Source: Arthrobacter sp. FW306-07-I (GTDB taxonomy: Bacteria; Actinomycetota; Actinomycetes; Actinomycetales; Micrococcaceae). From it: a stretch of 64,000 nt of DNA. Shown one piece after another: positions 25,583 to 37,467 of the stretch (its first letter is position 1; every line of letters begins with the position of its first letter). The notes beneath the pieces were generated by a model, which worked only from the letters and a program-made list of their open reading frames with translations, was not told the DNA's origin and made no database searches. The translations under genes and the position numbers were made by a program. The stretch is taken from contig NZ_CP084550.1 in the NCBI RefSeq assembly GCF_021800405.1, positions 806,001 through 870,000 on the forward strand. Reading direction: 5' to 3'.

Positions 25583-27139
25583 CTAGACCGCCTTTGGCGC
25601 TTTGCGAAGCACGACGGCGGCGAGGACTGCCGCCGCCGCCATCAGTACCAGCCCAATCGCCGCAGTCACGTGCACCCCGGAATCGAACGCCGCGGCGGCA
25701 GCGTCCAGGACCGCTCCAGCGAGCGATGCGGGCAGGAGGTTGGCCGCCTCCACCGCGCCCGCCAGTGTTTCTCCGGCGTTGTGCAGGACAGGCCCGGGCA
25801 GTGTGCCCTCCAGGCCTGCCGGCAGCCGAAGGTTTTGCTGGTAGGAGGCTGTCAGGATGGATCCCAGGACAGCTGTCCCCAGCAGTGAGCCCACCTCGTA
25901 GCCCGTTTCGGAAATCGCCGCGGCGGCCCCTGACTTTGCCGGCGGGGCGGCACCCAGGATGAGGTCGTTGGAGATGGTCTCCGCCGTGCCCACGCCCAGC
26001 GCCAGGACCAGGAGGGCTGCCAGCAGCAGCGACGGGCCGCCGTCGTGGTTTCCGAACGTCACCATGCTGTAGCCTGCAGCGCTGAACGCCAGCCCCGCAG
26101 CCACCACGTACCCGGGCCGGACCTTGCGGACCAGCGGCACCACCACCAGGCCTGCCACCACCGTGGCCGCCAGCGCGGGGACCATGGCAACTCCTGCCGC
26201 GGAGGGGCTCATTCCTTCGAGGAGCTGCAGGTGCTGGGCAAGGAACAGGATGAACCCGTTGAAGGAAAACAGGGCCAGGATGTTGGCGGCAATGGCCATG
26301 CTGAATACCCTGTTGCGGAACAGGGACATGTCCAGCAGCGGGTGCTCCAGGCGCCGCTGCCGCTGCACGAACACCGCCCCCATCGCCAGGCCAAAGGCAA
26401 TCGCCCCCAGACCTGCTGCGCCCGGCCCTTCCGTGGCAACTGCCTTGATGCCGTACACCACGGGCACCATGACCAGCATGGACAGCAGGATGCTCGGGAT
26501 GTCCACCTTCCCCGGCGCGGGATCCTTCGACTCCGGGACCAGTGCCGGCGCCAGCACCAGCAGGGGAATCATGAGGGGGACCGCTACAAGGAAGACCGCA
26601 CCCCACCAAAAGTGCTCCACCAGCCAGCCGCCGAAAATGGGTCCCAGGGCCGCGCCGCCGGAGAATCCCGCAGCCCAGATGGCGACGGCAAGCCGCCGGC
26701 GGTTGGGCTCGGGAAAGATGTTGCGGATCAGCGACAGCGTGGACGGCATCAGCATGGCCCCGAAGAAGCCCAGGGTTGCACGGCCGGCGATCAGCCACTC
26801 CGGTGTGGGGGCAAAGGCCGTGGCGGCAGAGATCGCGGCGAAGCCGAGGCTGCCCATGACCAGGAGCCTCCGGCGCCCGATCCGGTCGCCGAGGCTCCCC
26901 ATGGATACCAGCAGGCCGGCCAGTACCAGGGGATAGGCGTCCACGATCCAGAGCAGCTGCACCCCGGTGGGTTCCAGGGCGCGCGCAATGGCCGGCAGTG
27001 CGAAGGTCAGCGCGGTGTTGTCCACGGCGACCAGGAGCACGGGAAACATCAGCAGGGCCAGCGCCAGCCAGTCACGCCACGGCTGCCGCGGGGCGTTCTT
27101 GTCCGCGCCTGTGGGTGCGGGGCTGGTGAAAGTCGTCAT
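25583..27139 (-). CDS. DHA2 family MFS drug exporter (EmrB/SmvA type)
   Basis: 518 residues with about 14 membrane segments, the DHA2 layout. The motif VAVDNTALTFALPAIARAL in TM1 and GSLGDRIGRRRLLVMGSLGF in loop 2-3 are family hallmarks of SmvA/EmrB-like proton antiporters that expel cationic drugs and disinfectants. The start is the ATG at 27139. No Shine-Dalgarno is visible; instead a TATAGT -10 ends only 6 nt before the ATG, so the mRNA is probably leaderless. It is divergent from a TetR gene across a 26-bp palindrome and is presumably repressed by it. Confidence 0.9.
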   Translation of the reverse strand: MTTFTSPAPTGADKNAPRQPWRDWLALALLMFPVLLVAVDNTALTFALPAIARALEPTGVQLLWIVDAYPLVLAGLLVSMGSLGDRIGRRRLLVMGSLGFAAISAATAFAPTPEWLIAGRATLGFFGAMLMPSTLSLIRNIFPEPNRRRLAVAIWAAGFSGGAALGPIFGGWLVEHFWWGAVFLVAVPLMIPLLVLAPALVPESKDPAPGKVDIPSILLSMLVMVPVVYGIKAVATEGPGAAGLGAIAFGLAMGAVFVQRQRRLEHPLLDMSLFRNRVFSMAIAANILALFSFNGFILFLAQHLQLLEGMSPSAAGVAMVPALAATVVAGLVVVPLVRKVRPGYVVAAGLAFSAAGYSMVTFGNHDGGPSLLLAALLVLALGVGTAETISNDLILGAAPPAKSGAAAAISETGYEVGSLLGTAVLGSILTASYQQNLRLPAGLEGTLPGPVLHNAGETLAGAVEAANLLPASLAGAVLDAAAAAFDSGVHVTAAIGLVLMAAAAVLAAVVLRKAPKAV

Positions 27140-27144
27140 GAAAT

Positions 27145-27170
27145 AACTATACCGTCCGGACGGTATAGTT
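27145..27170. promoter_or_regulatory. 26-bp perfect palindrome: TetR operator overlapping the exporter promoter
   Basis: The sequence is a perfect palindrome centred between 27157 and 27158 with core TACCGTCCGGACGGTA. Its ends supply TATAGT in each direction. On the minus strand TATAGT (27146-27151) is preceded by a 17-bp spacer and TTCAAA, so the operator fills the -35/-10 interval of the exporter gene. Confidence 0.9.
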
Positions 27171-27223
27171 TGAAATGGCTGCCGGTTCCGTCTTCCCGCC
27201 CGGGGAAGGGCATGATGGGAAGC

Positions 27224-27760
27224 ATGCCCCGAAAGCCTGTAGCCCGCGACGCGGTCCTTGATGCCTTCGAGTCCCTGTTGATCGAGGTGGGGGAGCGCGC
27301 TGCCACCCTTGACGCCGTAGCCCGGAAGGCCGGCGTGTCGAAGGGCGGCCTGCTCTACCACTTTCCCAACAAGGAAGCGCTCATTGCCGTGCTGCTGGAC
27401 CGACTGGAGGGCCTTGCCCGGGAAGACGCCGATGCCATGGCCTCGGCCGATGAAGGCGCGGCGGCATACTTCATCCGTTCCTCGGTGTGGGCGGACACAC
27501 CGCTGGACAGGGCCATCGTTGCCGCCACCAGGCTTGCCGAGGTGGCGCATGAGGAAACGCGGCGCCGGTTCGCGGCCATCCAGCAGCGCTGGTTGGACGA
27601 GATCGCGGCGGATGTCGGTCCGGGGCTGGCGAAGGCAGTTCTCTATATGGGTGACGGCCTCTACTTCAACGCCATGCTGTCGGTGGCCCCCGCGCCGGCG
27701 GGGGGAGCGGCCGCTGACGTGGAGGAACTCCTCGCCGCCCTGGAGCGGCTCCGCAGGTAG
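27224..27760 (+). CDS. TetR family repressor
   Basis: 178 residues. The helix-turn-helix is at about residues 8-50 (ARDAVLDAFESLLIEVGERAATLDAVARKAGVSKGGLLYHFPNKEALI), with the family-typical YHFPNKEAL. The C-terminal helical domain binds a ligand and dimerises. The ATG at 27224 gives the natural N-terminus MPRKPVAR; ATGs at 27212 and 27215 are also possible and the second is better spaced from GGGAAGGG. Divergence from the DHA2 exporter and the shared palindrome make it almost certainly the local repressor. The inducer is unknown, probably a cationic drug or dye. Confidence 0.9.
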   Translation: MPRKPVARDAVLDAFESLLIEVGERAATLDAVARKAGVSKGGLLYHFPNKEALIAVLLDRLEGLAREDADAMASADEGAAAYFIRSSVWADTPLDRAIVAATRLAEVAHEETRRRFAAIQQRWLDEIAADVGPGLAKAVLYMGDGLYFNAMLSVAPAPAGGAAADVEELLAALERLRR

Positions 27761-27860
27761 CATTTGCCATTTGCCGGGAGGGGCGGGCGCGTAGGACAAT
27801 GGAGAGTTGTGAGGGCCGCCACCGGCCGTCATGGCCCAACAAGTGAATAGCCTTTGATCT

Positions 27861-28088
27861 GCGGCGGGAGAGTTCTGCCGGAAGCACAGGCAGGCGCCGT
27901 AGGAGCAAATCCTCCCCAGGAATCTCGCAGGCCCCTGTACCGCCGCGGCGAGGCGCCTCTGGAAAGCAGCAGGCAGTTGTCCTCCTCCCCTTGGGGAGCG
28001 AAAGAACTGCTGTGCTCACCGACGGTGCAAGCGGGTCCTGCCAGGCAGGCACCGCGGAAACTCTCAGGTCCAATACAGAGCGGGGAGG
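27861..28088 (+). promoter_or_regulatory. Tandem glycine riboswitch
   Basis: Two adjacent aptamers precede gcvP. The first (about 27861-27970) starts GCGGGAGAG and contains GGCGCCGTAGGAGCAAATCCTCCCC, ending CTCTGGAAAGCAG. The second (about 27985-28088) contains GGGGAGCGAAAGAACTGC, CACCGACGG, GGCAGGCACCGCGG and CTCTCAGGTCCAATACAGAGCGGGGAGG. These are the conserved blocks of the gcvT RNA element. Glycine binding switches on the glycine cleavage operon. The gap to the GTG start is about 53 nt. Confidence 0.93.
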
Positions 28089-28141
28089 AACCCGAATAGC
28101 TGTGGCGTACCCTGCGCCGCCTGAGTAAATGGAGTTCCTTC

Positions 28142-31006
<2,865 letters not shown>

Positions 31007-31017
31007 GGCCCGCCACC

Positions 31018-32166
31018 ATGACCGGGAACTACACGTCGCTGTACGACGAACACAAGAAGCTGGGCGCATCCTTCACCGACTTCGGCGGCTGGCAGATGCC
31101 GCTCAAGTACAGCTCGGAACTGGCCGAACATCACGCCGTCCGTAAAGCTGCGGGCCTGTTCGACCTCTCCCACATGGGTGAGGTCTGGGTGACCGGCCCG
31201 GACGCGGCCGCCTTCCTGGACTACGCGCTGGTGGGCAAGATTTCCGCCATGGCCGAGGGAAAAGCGAAGTACTCGCTGATCTGCAATGAGGACGGCGGGA
31301 TTATCGACGACCTCATCATCTACCGCCGTCCAGCTGCACAGGACGGTACCGACGTCTTCCTGGTGGTGCCCAATGCCGGCAATGCCGTCGTGGTGGCTGC
31401 AGCCCTTGCCGAGCGGGCAGCCGACTTCGACGTTGTGGTGGACGATGCGTCGGCCCGCACACCCCTGATCGCGGTGCAGGGGCCCAAGGCCCAGGAACTG
31501 CTGCTGCGCCTGGTCCCGGCCACGCAGCACTCGCTGGTGACGGAGTTGAAGTACTACGCCGCCGTCGAGGTTTCCTTCCTGGTGGGCGGCGCAGGAAAGG
31601 AACTCCTCCTTGCGCGCACCGGATACACCGGTGAGGACGGGTTCGAGATCTTCCTGGACAACGACGATGCCCCCGCCCTGTGGCAGGCGTTGATCGCCAT
31701 CGCCGACGAAGGGGAACTCATCCCCGCCGGGCTCGCCTCCCGCGACTCCCTCCGCCTCGAAGCCGGCATGCCGCTGTACGGCAACGAACTGTCGCTGCAG
31801 GGCGATCCATTCGCCGCCGGACTGGGCGCCGTCGTCGCCCTCTCCAAGGAAGGCGACTTCGTGGGGAAGGCTGCGCTGGCAGCCAAAAAGGAAGCCGGCG
31901 CCGGCAGCGCCTCCGGCCGCCGCCTCGTAGGCCTCAAGGGCCAGGGCCGCCGCGCCGGCCGCGCGCACTACCCTGTCCTCAAGGATGGCGCAGTCGTCGG
32001 CGAAGTTACCTCCGGCCAGCCCTCGCCCACCCTCGGGTACCCCATCGCCATGGCCTATGTCGACGTCGAACACTCGGCACCCGGCACTGCCCTGGACGTT
32101 GATCTCCGCGGCAAGGCAGAGCCTTTCGAAGTCGTCGACCTCCCGTTCTATAAGCGGGTCAAGTAG
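31018..32166 (+). CDS. gcvT: Glycine cleavage system T-protein (aminomethyltransferase)
   Basis: 382 residues, with the family features FGGWQMPLKYSS near the N-terminus, FDLSHMGEVWV, GGIIDDLIIYR and RTGYTGEDGFEIF, plus the C-terminal GEVTSGQPSPTLGYPIAMAYV barrel. It transfers the one-carbon unit from aminomethylated H-protein to tetrahydrofolate, releasing ammonia. The ATG at 31018 begins 11 bp after gcvP, so they are co-transcribed; a much longer in-frame reading into gcvP is rejected. No gcvH follows: about 490 bp without a gene comes next. Confidence 0.96.
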   Translation: MTGNYTSLYDEHKKLGASFTDFGGWQMPLKYSSELAEHHAVRKAAGLFDLSHMGEVWVTGPDAAAFLDYALVGKISAMAEGKAKYSLICNEDGGIIDDLIIYRRPAAQDGTDVFLVVPNAGNAVVVAAALAERAADFDVVVDDASARTPLIAVQGPKAQELLLRLVPATQHSLVTELKYYAAVEVSFLVGGAGKELLLARTGYTGEDGFEIFLDNDDAPALWQALIAIADEGELIPAGLASRDSLRLEAGMPLYGNELSLQGDPFAAGLGAVVALSKEGDFVGKAALAAKKEAGAGSASGRRLVGLKGQGRRAGRAHYPVLKDGAVVGEVTSGQPSPTLGYPIAMAYVDVEHSAPGTALDVDLRGKAEPFEVVDLPFYKRVK

Positions 32167-32660
32167 CTTTTGGTGCTCCGCCTTTGTCACCTTCGCCCGT
32201 CGGGGTGCTTGGTTACCTTCGGGAGGGGCGGACCGCACATTTTCACGCGTGCTGCTCCTTCGTCGCTTTGACGCAGGCTTTCGAAAAGTCCGGCTCCGCC
32301 GCCCCCTCGTGCGTACGTTGCGACCGGGGGAGTTGCAACGGGCGGGCAAAGGATCGCCGCACAGCTTCCGGGCGGGCGCGGACTACGTGCGGGTTATTTG
32401 TTCCGGGCGAGAGAGTGTGGGAGGGACCGGACTACGTGTGTGTTTCTCTTTCCCCGGCACTCGCGAGCGTTGTCGGCCCGATCGTTGCCTACTGGAGCCG
32501 GGCGCTTTGGTGCCGTGTCCGCTCGGAGTGGGCGGGGCATCCGGCAGCGTGCGTCTAAGGGAGCGTCACGTCCGCTCAGCGGGCGTCTTCGCGACCGAGC
32601 ACGCAGAGGATGTCCTGCCCGCTCCATCCCGACCACTTGTATTAGTTAGGAACCACGCAC
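32167..32660. other. 494-bp gap where gcvH would be expected
   Basis: Related actinobacteria usually carry gcvH right after gcvT. Here I find no H-protein motif (lipoyl-lysine segment) in any frame. The stretch has an approximate repeat, GGACTACGTG at about 32380 and 32429, and poor coding character on both strands. It probably contains the sdaA promoter near its right end and may be the remains of a deleted gene. Confidence 0.5.
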
Positions 32661-34103
32661 ATGGCTGTTGGCGTTTTTGATTTGTTTTCGATCGGTATTG
32701 GTCCGTCGTCGTCGCATACTGTGGGGCCGATGCGGGCTGCTGCTGTGTTTGCGGAGGAACTCAAAAGCCTTGGAGTCTTGGCTGATGTGGCGTCTTTGCG
32801 GGTGGATTTGTATGGTTCGCTGGCGGCAACGGGGCATGGGCACGGGACGATGACCGCGGTCCTGTTGGGGTTGGAGGGGTTCCATCCTGAGTTGATCCTG
32901 CCCGTGGAGGTGGAGGAGCGGCTGGCCTCGATCGCGGAGACCGGGACCTTGAACCTGGCCGGTGCCGTGCCGCTGCCGTACGGGGTGGAGGATATGGTGC
33001 TGCGGCCGTTGACGGTGCTGCCGCGGCACACGAACGGGATGACCTTCACGGTGACGGATGCTGGCGGGGAGGTGCTGCACGCGGCGACGTTCTTCTCGGT
33101 CGGTGGCGGGTTCATCGTCCGCGAGGGCGAGGAGGACGCCGCGCAGCAGGAACTGGACGCGTCCAAACAGGAGTTGCCGTTGCCGTTCCGGACCGCCGCG
33201 GAACTGCTGGAACACTGCCGGAACACCGGGCTGGGCATCGCGGACGTGATGCTGGTCAACGAAAAGGCCGCCCGGTCCGAGGAGGAGATCCGAACCGGTT
33301 TGCTGCACATCTGGTCCGTCATGGCCGACTGTGTCCAGACCTCGCTGAAGCGGGAGGGGGTGCTGCCGGGCGGGTTGAAGGTCCGCCGCCGCGCCCCGGA
33401 CTGGTACGACCGGCTGAAGAAGGAATGCGCACGCCCCGGCAAGGACAACCAGGACCTGGATTTCCAGGACTGGGACTTCCACGACCCGCGGTATTGGCAG
33501 GAGTGGGTTAACTTGGTGGCGTTGGCGGTGAACGAGGAGAACGCCTCCGGCGGCCGGGTGGTCACCGCGCCCACGAACGGGGCGGCCGGGATCATCCCCG
33601 CGGTGCTGTACTACGCGCTGCACTTCGCCCCCGGCATGGATAAGGCCACGAAGGAAGACCGGGAGGATGTGGTGGTGCGGTTCCTGCTCGCCGCCGGCGC
33701 CGTCGGGGTCCTCTACAAGGAACAGGCCTCGATCTCCGGGGCCGAGGTCGGTTGCCAGGGTGAGGTCGGGTCCGCGTCCTCAATGGCCGCCGCCGGCCTG
33801 GCCGAGGTCATGGGCGGCACCCCGGCGCAGGTGGAAAACGCGGCCGAGATCGCGATGGAACACAACCTGGGCCTGACCTGTGACCCGATCGGCGGCCTGG
33901 TCCAGGTCCCCTGCATCGAACGGAACGCGATCGCCGCCGCCAAAGCGATCAACGCCGCGAAAATGGCCCTCTGGGGCGACGGCACCCACCGGGTCTCCCT
34001 CGACGAAGTCATCATCACCATGCGCGAGACCGGCAAAGACATGTCCTCCAAATACAAGGAAACCGCCATGGGCGGCCTCGCCGTCAACGTCGTCGAATGC
34101 TGA
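32661..34103 (+). CDS. sdaA: L-serine ammonia-lyase, iron-sulfur (single-chain)
   Basis: 480 residues, the fused single-subunit form: an N-terminal SDH_beta-like domain (about 1-155, [14 protein letters not shown]) and a C-terminal SDH_alpha catalytic domain. Cysteines in [17 protein letters not shown] and VPCIERN are placed to hold the [4Fe-4S] cluster. It converts L-serine to pyruvate and ammonia. Standing downstream of the glycine cleavage genes, it couples glycine-derived serine to central metabolism. The first half uses more T-ending and TTG/GTG codons than the second half and the gcv genes. Ribosome site is weak (TTAGGAA). Confidence 0.95.
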   Translation: MAVGVFDLFSIGIGPSSSHTVGPMRAAAVFAEELKSLGVLADVASLRVDLYGSLAATGHGHGTMTAVLLGLEGFHPELILPVEVEERLASIAETGTLNLAGAVPLPYGVEDMVLRPLTVLPRHTNGMTFTVTDAGGEVLHAATFFSVGGGFIVREGEEDAAQQELDASKQELPLPFRTAAELLEHCRNTGLGIADVMLVNEKAARSEEEIRTGLLHIWSVMADCVQTSLKREGVLPGGLKVRRRAPDWYDRLKKECARPGKDNQDLDFQDWDFHDPRYWQEWVNLVALAVNEENASGGRVVTAPTNGAAGIIPAVLYYALHFAPGMDKATKEDREDVVVRFLLAAGAVGVLYKEQASISGAEVGCQGEVGSASSMAAAGLAEVMGGTPAQVENAAEIAMEHNLGLTCDPIGGLVQVPCIERNAIAAAKAINAAKMALWGDGTHRVSLDEVIITMRETGKDMSSKYKETAMGGLAVNVVEC

Positions 34104-34113
34104 CAGCGGCCTC

Positions 34114-34659
34114 CTAGTTGTGCGCTGCCGCCCACCAGTTCAGGCTGGCAGCGAACACCAGCCATGAGATGTAGGGGAGCAGGAGCAGCCCGGCGGTCCG
34201 GCTGATCGGACCGAAGTACAAAACCGTCACAGCGACGGCGGCGATCAGGGCAAGGATGACCACCAGCCCCAGCCACAGGGCTGCCGTGCCGAGGGTGGGA
34301 TACAGGGCAAAAAATGCTGGGGTCCAGGCGAGGTTGAGGACCAGTTGGAGGGCGTAGACGAACATGGCCGGGCGGGTCCGGTTGGTCCGTTTCCGCCATA
34401 CCAGCCATGCCGCGACCGCCATCGCCGTGTACAGGACAGTCCAGACCGGACCGAACACGCCGTTCGGCGGGGACCAGGGAGCCTTGTCCGCCGTGGCATA
34501 CCAGCCGGTGACATTGGCCGCCGACGCAAGCCCGCCCAGCCCCGCCACGACCAAGGACGCCACCAGGAACCCGGCAAGCGCGGCAACCTGCACCCCGGCG
34601 CTGTACGGCTGCCTGCCGGTACCCGCAGGCGCGGCTGTCTCTTCCCCATCCGGCCTCAT
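34114..34659 (-). CDS. tspO: TspO/MBR family protein
   Basis: 181 residues with five hydrophobic helices and the TspO core: WYATADKAPWSPPNGVFGPVWTVLYTAMAVAAWLVW, the N-terminal hydrophobic anchor, and the LNLAWTPAFF and LNWWA helices. These proteins bind porphyrins and other hydrophobic ligands in the cytoplasmic membrane and take part in tetrapyrrole handling and stress responses. I place the start at the ATG at 34659; a longer frame overlaps the upstream divergent gene region. It converges with sdaA (10 bp apart) and is monocistronic. The ligand is not known. Confidence 0.9.
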   Translation of the reverse strand: MRPDGEETAAPAGTGRQPYSAGVQVAALAGFLVASLVVAGLGGLASAANVTGWYATADKAPWSPPNGVFGPVWTVLYTAMAVAAWLVWRKRTNRTRPAMFVYALQLVLNLAWTPAFFALYPTLGTAALWLGLVVILALIAAVAVTVLYFGPISRTAGLLLLPYISWLVFAASLNWWAAAHN

Positions 34660-34779
34660 ACCCCAACCCTTGTTGAACGCCCCAAGCCCCGTCAAGCCAG
34701 CGGAGGCAAGCGGCAGGGCGCAGTGCCGGGCGGGCCGGGGAAAGGCCGGGAGCGCATCAGGCTTTAGACTTGAGGCTGC

Positions 34780-35913
34780 ATGTCCGCACGCATCCAGAAG
34801 TACCGAAACCGCGCACAAACCCGATTGGACACGGCCCCCTTGCGAGAATTCACCGCACGTTTTGCCACAGCCGAGGAAATTGAGAACTGGGACAAGCACG
34901 TCACGGCCAACCCGAACGGCGGCAACATGCTGCAGTCGGCCGCCTACGCATCAGTCAAGAATGGCAGTGGCTGGAAAGTCCGCTTCCTGGTGCTGGAAGG
35001 CGGCGGAAATCCCAGCTACAACCTGGTGCTGGAAAAGCGCTTCCCGGTCCTGGGACGGCTTTGGTACCTCATCAAGGGTCCCGACCTGGCGGACGCGGCT
35101 GACCTGCGGCCCGCCCTCGAAGCGTGCGCGGCCTTCGTCCGCAGCAGCAAACTGAACGTCTTCGCCATCAAGGTGGAGCCGGACATCATCGACTCCACGG
35201 ACGCGCAGCAGGAACTGCAGGCAGCCAACCTGGTCAAGGCCCCCAACATCCAGTCCAACGACTCCACCGCCCTGCTGGACATCTCCGGCACGGAGGAGGA
35301 AGTGTTCAAAGCCATCTCCTCCCGTGCCAGGAATGCAGTGCGGCGTGCCGAGCGGGAGGGCTGCCAGGTGGTCCGGCAGGAGCAGGGACCCGAAACCTAC
35401 CGGGCGCTGTACGACCTGATGGCCAACACCGTCAACGCCAAGGGCTCCATGCCCCTCCGCAGCTACGACTACTACGCACGGTTCTGGGACGAGTTCTGCA
35501 ACCGCGGCCAGGGCAACTTCTTCTTCACCTATGAGGACGGGAAGCCCAGCGTCGGCGCGTTCGTCATCAACTACGGTGCCAAGGCCACCTACAAGGACGG
35601 TGGTTCCATCCAGAACCGCAAGCAGTACGGGGACTCGCACCTGGTCCAGTGGACTGCGATCAAGCGGATGCAGGAGCTCGGCTGCACCGAATACGACTTC
35701 TGCGGGACGCCGCCGGCTGCACGGATCAAGGACAAGACCCACAACCTCTACGGCATGGGGATGTTCAAGACCAGCTTCACCAAGACGGTCACCGACTTTG
35801 TGGGCTGCCATGACTACGTGCTGTCCCCGCTCCGGCACCGGCTCTGGGTCAGTGGCGGCGAAAAGGTGTTCCGCAGGATCGAAACCGCGCGCACCGGGCA
35901 GCAGTTCTACTGA
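34780..35913 (+). CDS. FemAB family peptidyltransferase (FemX-like), first copy
   Basis: 377 residues with two GNAT-like lobes: an N-terminal lobe (about 25-170) and a C-terminal lobe (about 180-350). Phrases such as NMLQSAAYASVKNGSGWKVRF and the helical AISSRARNAVRRAEREG are typical of FemX/MurM-like proteins that add amino acids from aminoacyl-tRNA to the lysine of peptidoglycan stem peptides. The ATG is 18 bp from a region without a strong ribosome site. A second FemAB-like protein follows 153 bp later. The bridge residue added (serine, alanine or glycine types occur in Arthrobacter) is unknown. Confidence 0.88.
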   Translation: MSARIQKYRNRAQTRLDTAPLREFTARFATAEEIENWDKHVTANPNGGNMLQSAAYASVKNGSGWKVRFLVLEGGGNPSYNLVLEKRFPVLGRLWYLIKGPDLADAADLRPALEACAAFVRSSKLNVFAIKVEPDIIDSTDAQQELQAANLVKAPNIQSNDSTALLDISGTEEEVFKAISSRARNAVRRAEREGCQVVRQEQGPETYRALYDLMANTVNAKGSMPLRSYDYYARFWDEFCNRGQGNFFFTYEDGKPSVGAFVINYGAKATYKDGGSIQNRKQYGDSHLVQWTAIKRMQELGCTEYDFCGTPPAARIKDKTHNLYGMGMFKTSFTKTVTDFVGCHDYVLSPLRHRLWVSGGEKVFRRIETARTGQQFY

Positions 35914-36066
35914 GCTGCATCCACCAGGGCTGTGGCCAGCGCGCCCCTGCCGGCCGCAGGGCCGCCCTGCCGCGACTAAAATCCGCCTGAAGATTCCTCC
36001 GCCTAAAAACCCTCCATACAGTGCGTGCCGATTGAGGCCGCGAAGAGTCGAGAAGAAGGTCACCCC

Positions 36067-37383
36067 TTGAATACAGTTTCCGCCGCTACCGGGCTTGAAT
36101 ACGCCAACCTCAGCGACGCCGACTTCGAGGCCTTCGCCCTGAAGCATCGCCAGAACAGCTTCCTGCAGTCGATCGACTTTGCCCGCTTCCAGCGCGCCCG
36201 CGGCCAGAAGGTGGAACTCTTCGGGGTCCGGCGCGACGGCGAGCTTGTGGCCGCCGGAAAGCTGAACTACACCACCACCCGCCTGGGTTACACGGTCTGT
36301 GAATGCGCCAAGGGGCCCCTCATGGACTACACGGACCGGGCCCTGGTGGGTGCCGTCGTCGAACTTCTCCGCAAGCAGGCCGCAGGGCGCAAAGCTGCCG
36401 AACTGCGGATCTCCCCCAACATCAGGTACATCGCCCGGGATGCCGATGGCGCCGAGCACCCCGAGATCGAGGACAACCGCCCGCTGGTGGCGGACCTGGA
36501 GCGGCTCGGATTCCAGCACCAGGGCCTGGACATGAACTTCGTCAACGTCAACTGGATGTTCATCAAGAACCTCGTGGGCATCCAGGACGCAGAGGAACTG
36601 ATTATGGGCACCAGCTACCGGACCCGGAAAGCCATTCGGAAAGCCGAAAAGAACGGCGTCTTCCTGGAGCAGGCCACCCTGGAAACCCTGGACGATTTCT
36701 ACGGCGCCCTGAGCCGCGCCGGTGACGAAAAGGGCTTCGTCTACCGCGAACGTGCCTACTACGAGCACCTGCTCCGCACCACGTCGCCTGAATTCACCAA
36801 GCTCATGATGGCCAAGATCGACATCCCGGCCTACCGCAAATCCATCACAGAGCGCCTGGCCAAGGAATCGGCCACCGCAGCGGAGCTCCGCCGCGAAGTC
36901 GAGGAAACCGGCAGCAAGAAGAAAGCCAACCGGCTCAAGGTGGTCCAGGACCTGGTGGACAGCTACGAGCGGAGCCTGAAGGACATCGAACGGTTCCCCG
37001 ACTCCGTGGGGACCGCCACCGTGGCCGCCATCCACTTTGTCTGCTACGGCGACGAGGTGGTGTGCGTCATCGGCGGCACCGTGCAGGACTACATCTACTT
37101 CAACGGTGCAACCTCCCTTTACTGGGGCATGATGCTGCACGCGCTAGAGAAGGGATACCCGCGCTACAACTTCTACGGCACCTTCGGCATTTCCGGGCAG
37201 GACGAGGAAGGCCACGGCGGGTACGAATTCAAGAAGGGATTCGGTGGGGAAGTGGTCCAGTTGGTGGGTGACTTCGTCCTGCCGGTGCGTCCCGCCGTCT
37301 TCCACGCCAATCGGCTGGCCCGGTCCGCGGTTGCAGCTGCCCGCACCGTGGTGGGCAAGCTGCCGCTGAAGCGCGCAGCCTGA
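36067..37383 (+). CDS. FemAB family peptidyltransferase (FemX-like), second copy
   Basis: 438 residues. Two GNAT-like lobes are joined by a long charged helical insertion (about residues 255-315: KSITERLAKESATAAELRREVEETG...), the coiled-coil arm seen in FemA/FemB and absent in the first copy. GTSYRTRKAIRKAEKNG marks the lobe boundary and FNGATSLYWGMMLHALEKGYPRYNFYGTFG the C-terminal lobe. The start is TTG at 36067, 7 nt after GAAGG; an in-frame GTG at 36025 has no ribosome site. It probably adds the second residue(s) of the cross-bridge after the first copy acts, by inference. Confidence 0.88.
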   Translation: MNTVSAATGLEYANLSDADFEAFALKHRQNSFLQSIDFARFQRARGQKVELFGVRRDGELVAAGKLNYTTTRLGYTVCECAKGPLMDYTDRALVGAVVELLRKQAAGRKAAELRISPNIRYIARDADGAEHPEIEDNRPLVADLERLGFQHQGLDMNFVNVNWMFIKNLVGIQDAEELIMGTSYRTRKAIRKAEKNGVFLEQATLETLDDFYGALSRAGDEKGFVYRERAYYEHLLRTTSPEFTKLMMAKIDIPAYRKSITERLAKESATAAELRREVEETGSKKKANRLKVVQDLVDSYERSLKDIERFPDSVGTATVAAIHFVCYGDEVVCVIGGTVQDYIYFNGATSLYWGMMLHALEKGYPRYNFYGTFGISGQDEEGHGGYEFKKGFGGEVVQLVGDFVLPVRPAVFHANRLARSAVAAARTVVGKLPLKRAA

Positions 37384-37395
37384 CCATCAACCAAC

Positions 37396-37451
37396 CGCGC
37401 ACTATCAAACTGCGCATCATCAAGCGACCGCGCATTACTAACCAATGCGCA
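37396..37451. repeat. Short imperfect tandem repeat before thrE
   Basis: Three copies of a 13-bp unit with consensus YGCGCAYYAYYAA (37396-37408, 37411-37423, 37429-37441) and a fourth partial TGCGCA at 37446-37451, spaced 15, 18 and 17 bp. It lies between the second FemAB gene and thrE, just upstream of the thrE ribosome site. Confidence 0.7.
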
Positions 37452-37467
37452 CAGGGAGGAAGCGGGC

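Noticed and set aside
26045..27223. Long open frame on the plus strand extending the TetR gene upstream
   Set aside because: It is antisense to the DHA2 exporter, has the composition of a shadow frame, and would run through the palindromic operator.
32184..32558. Open frame between gcvT and sdaA as a possible gcvH
   Set aside because: It has no lipoyl-lysine motif and is rich in Arg, Cys and Trp in a way unlike an H-protein.
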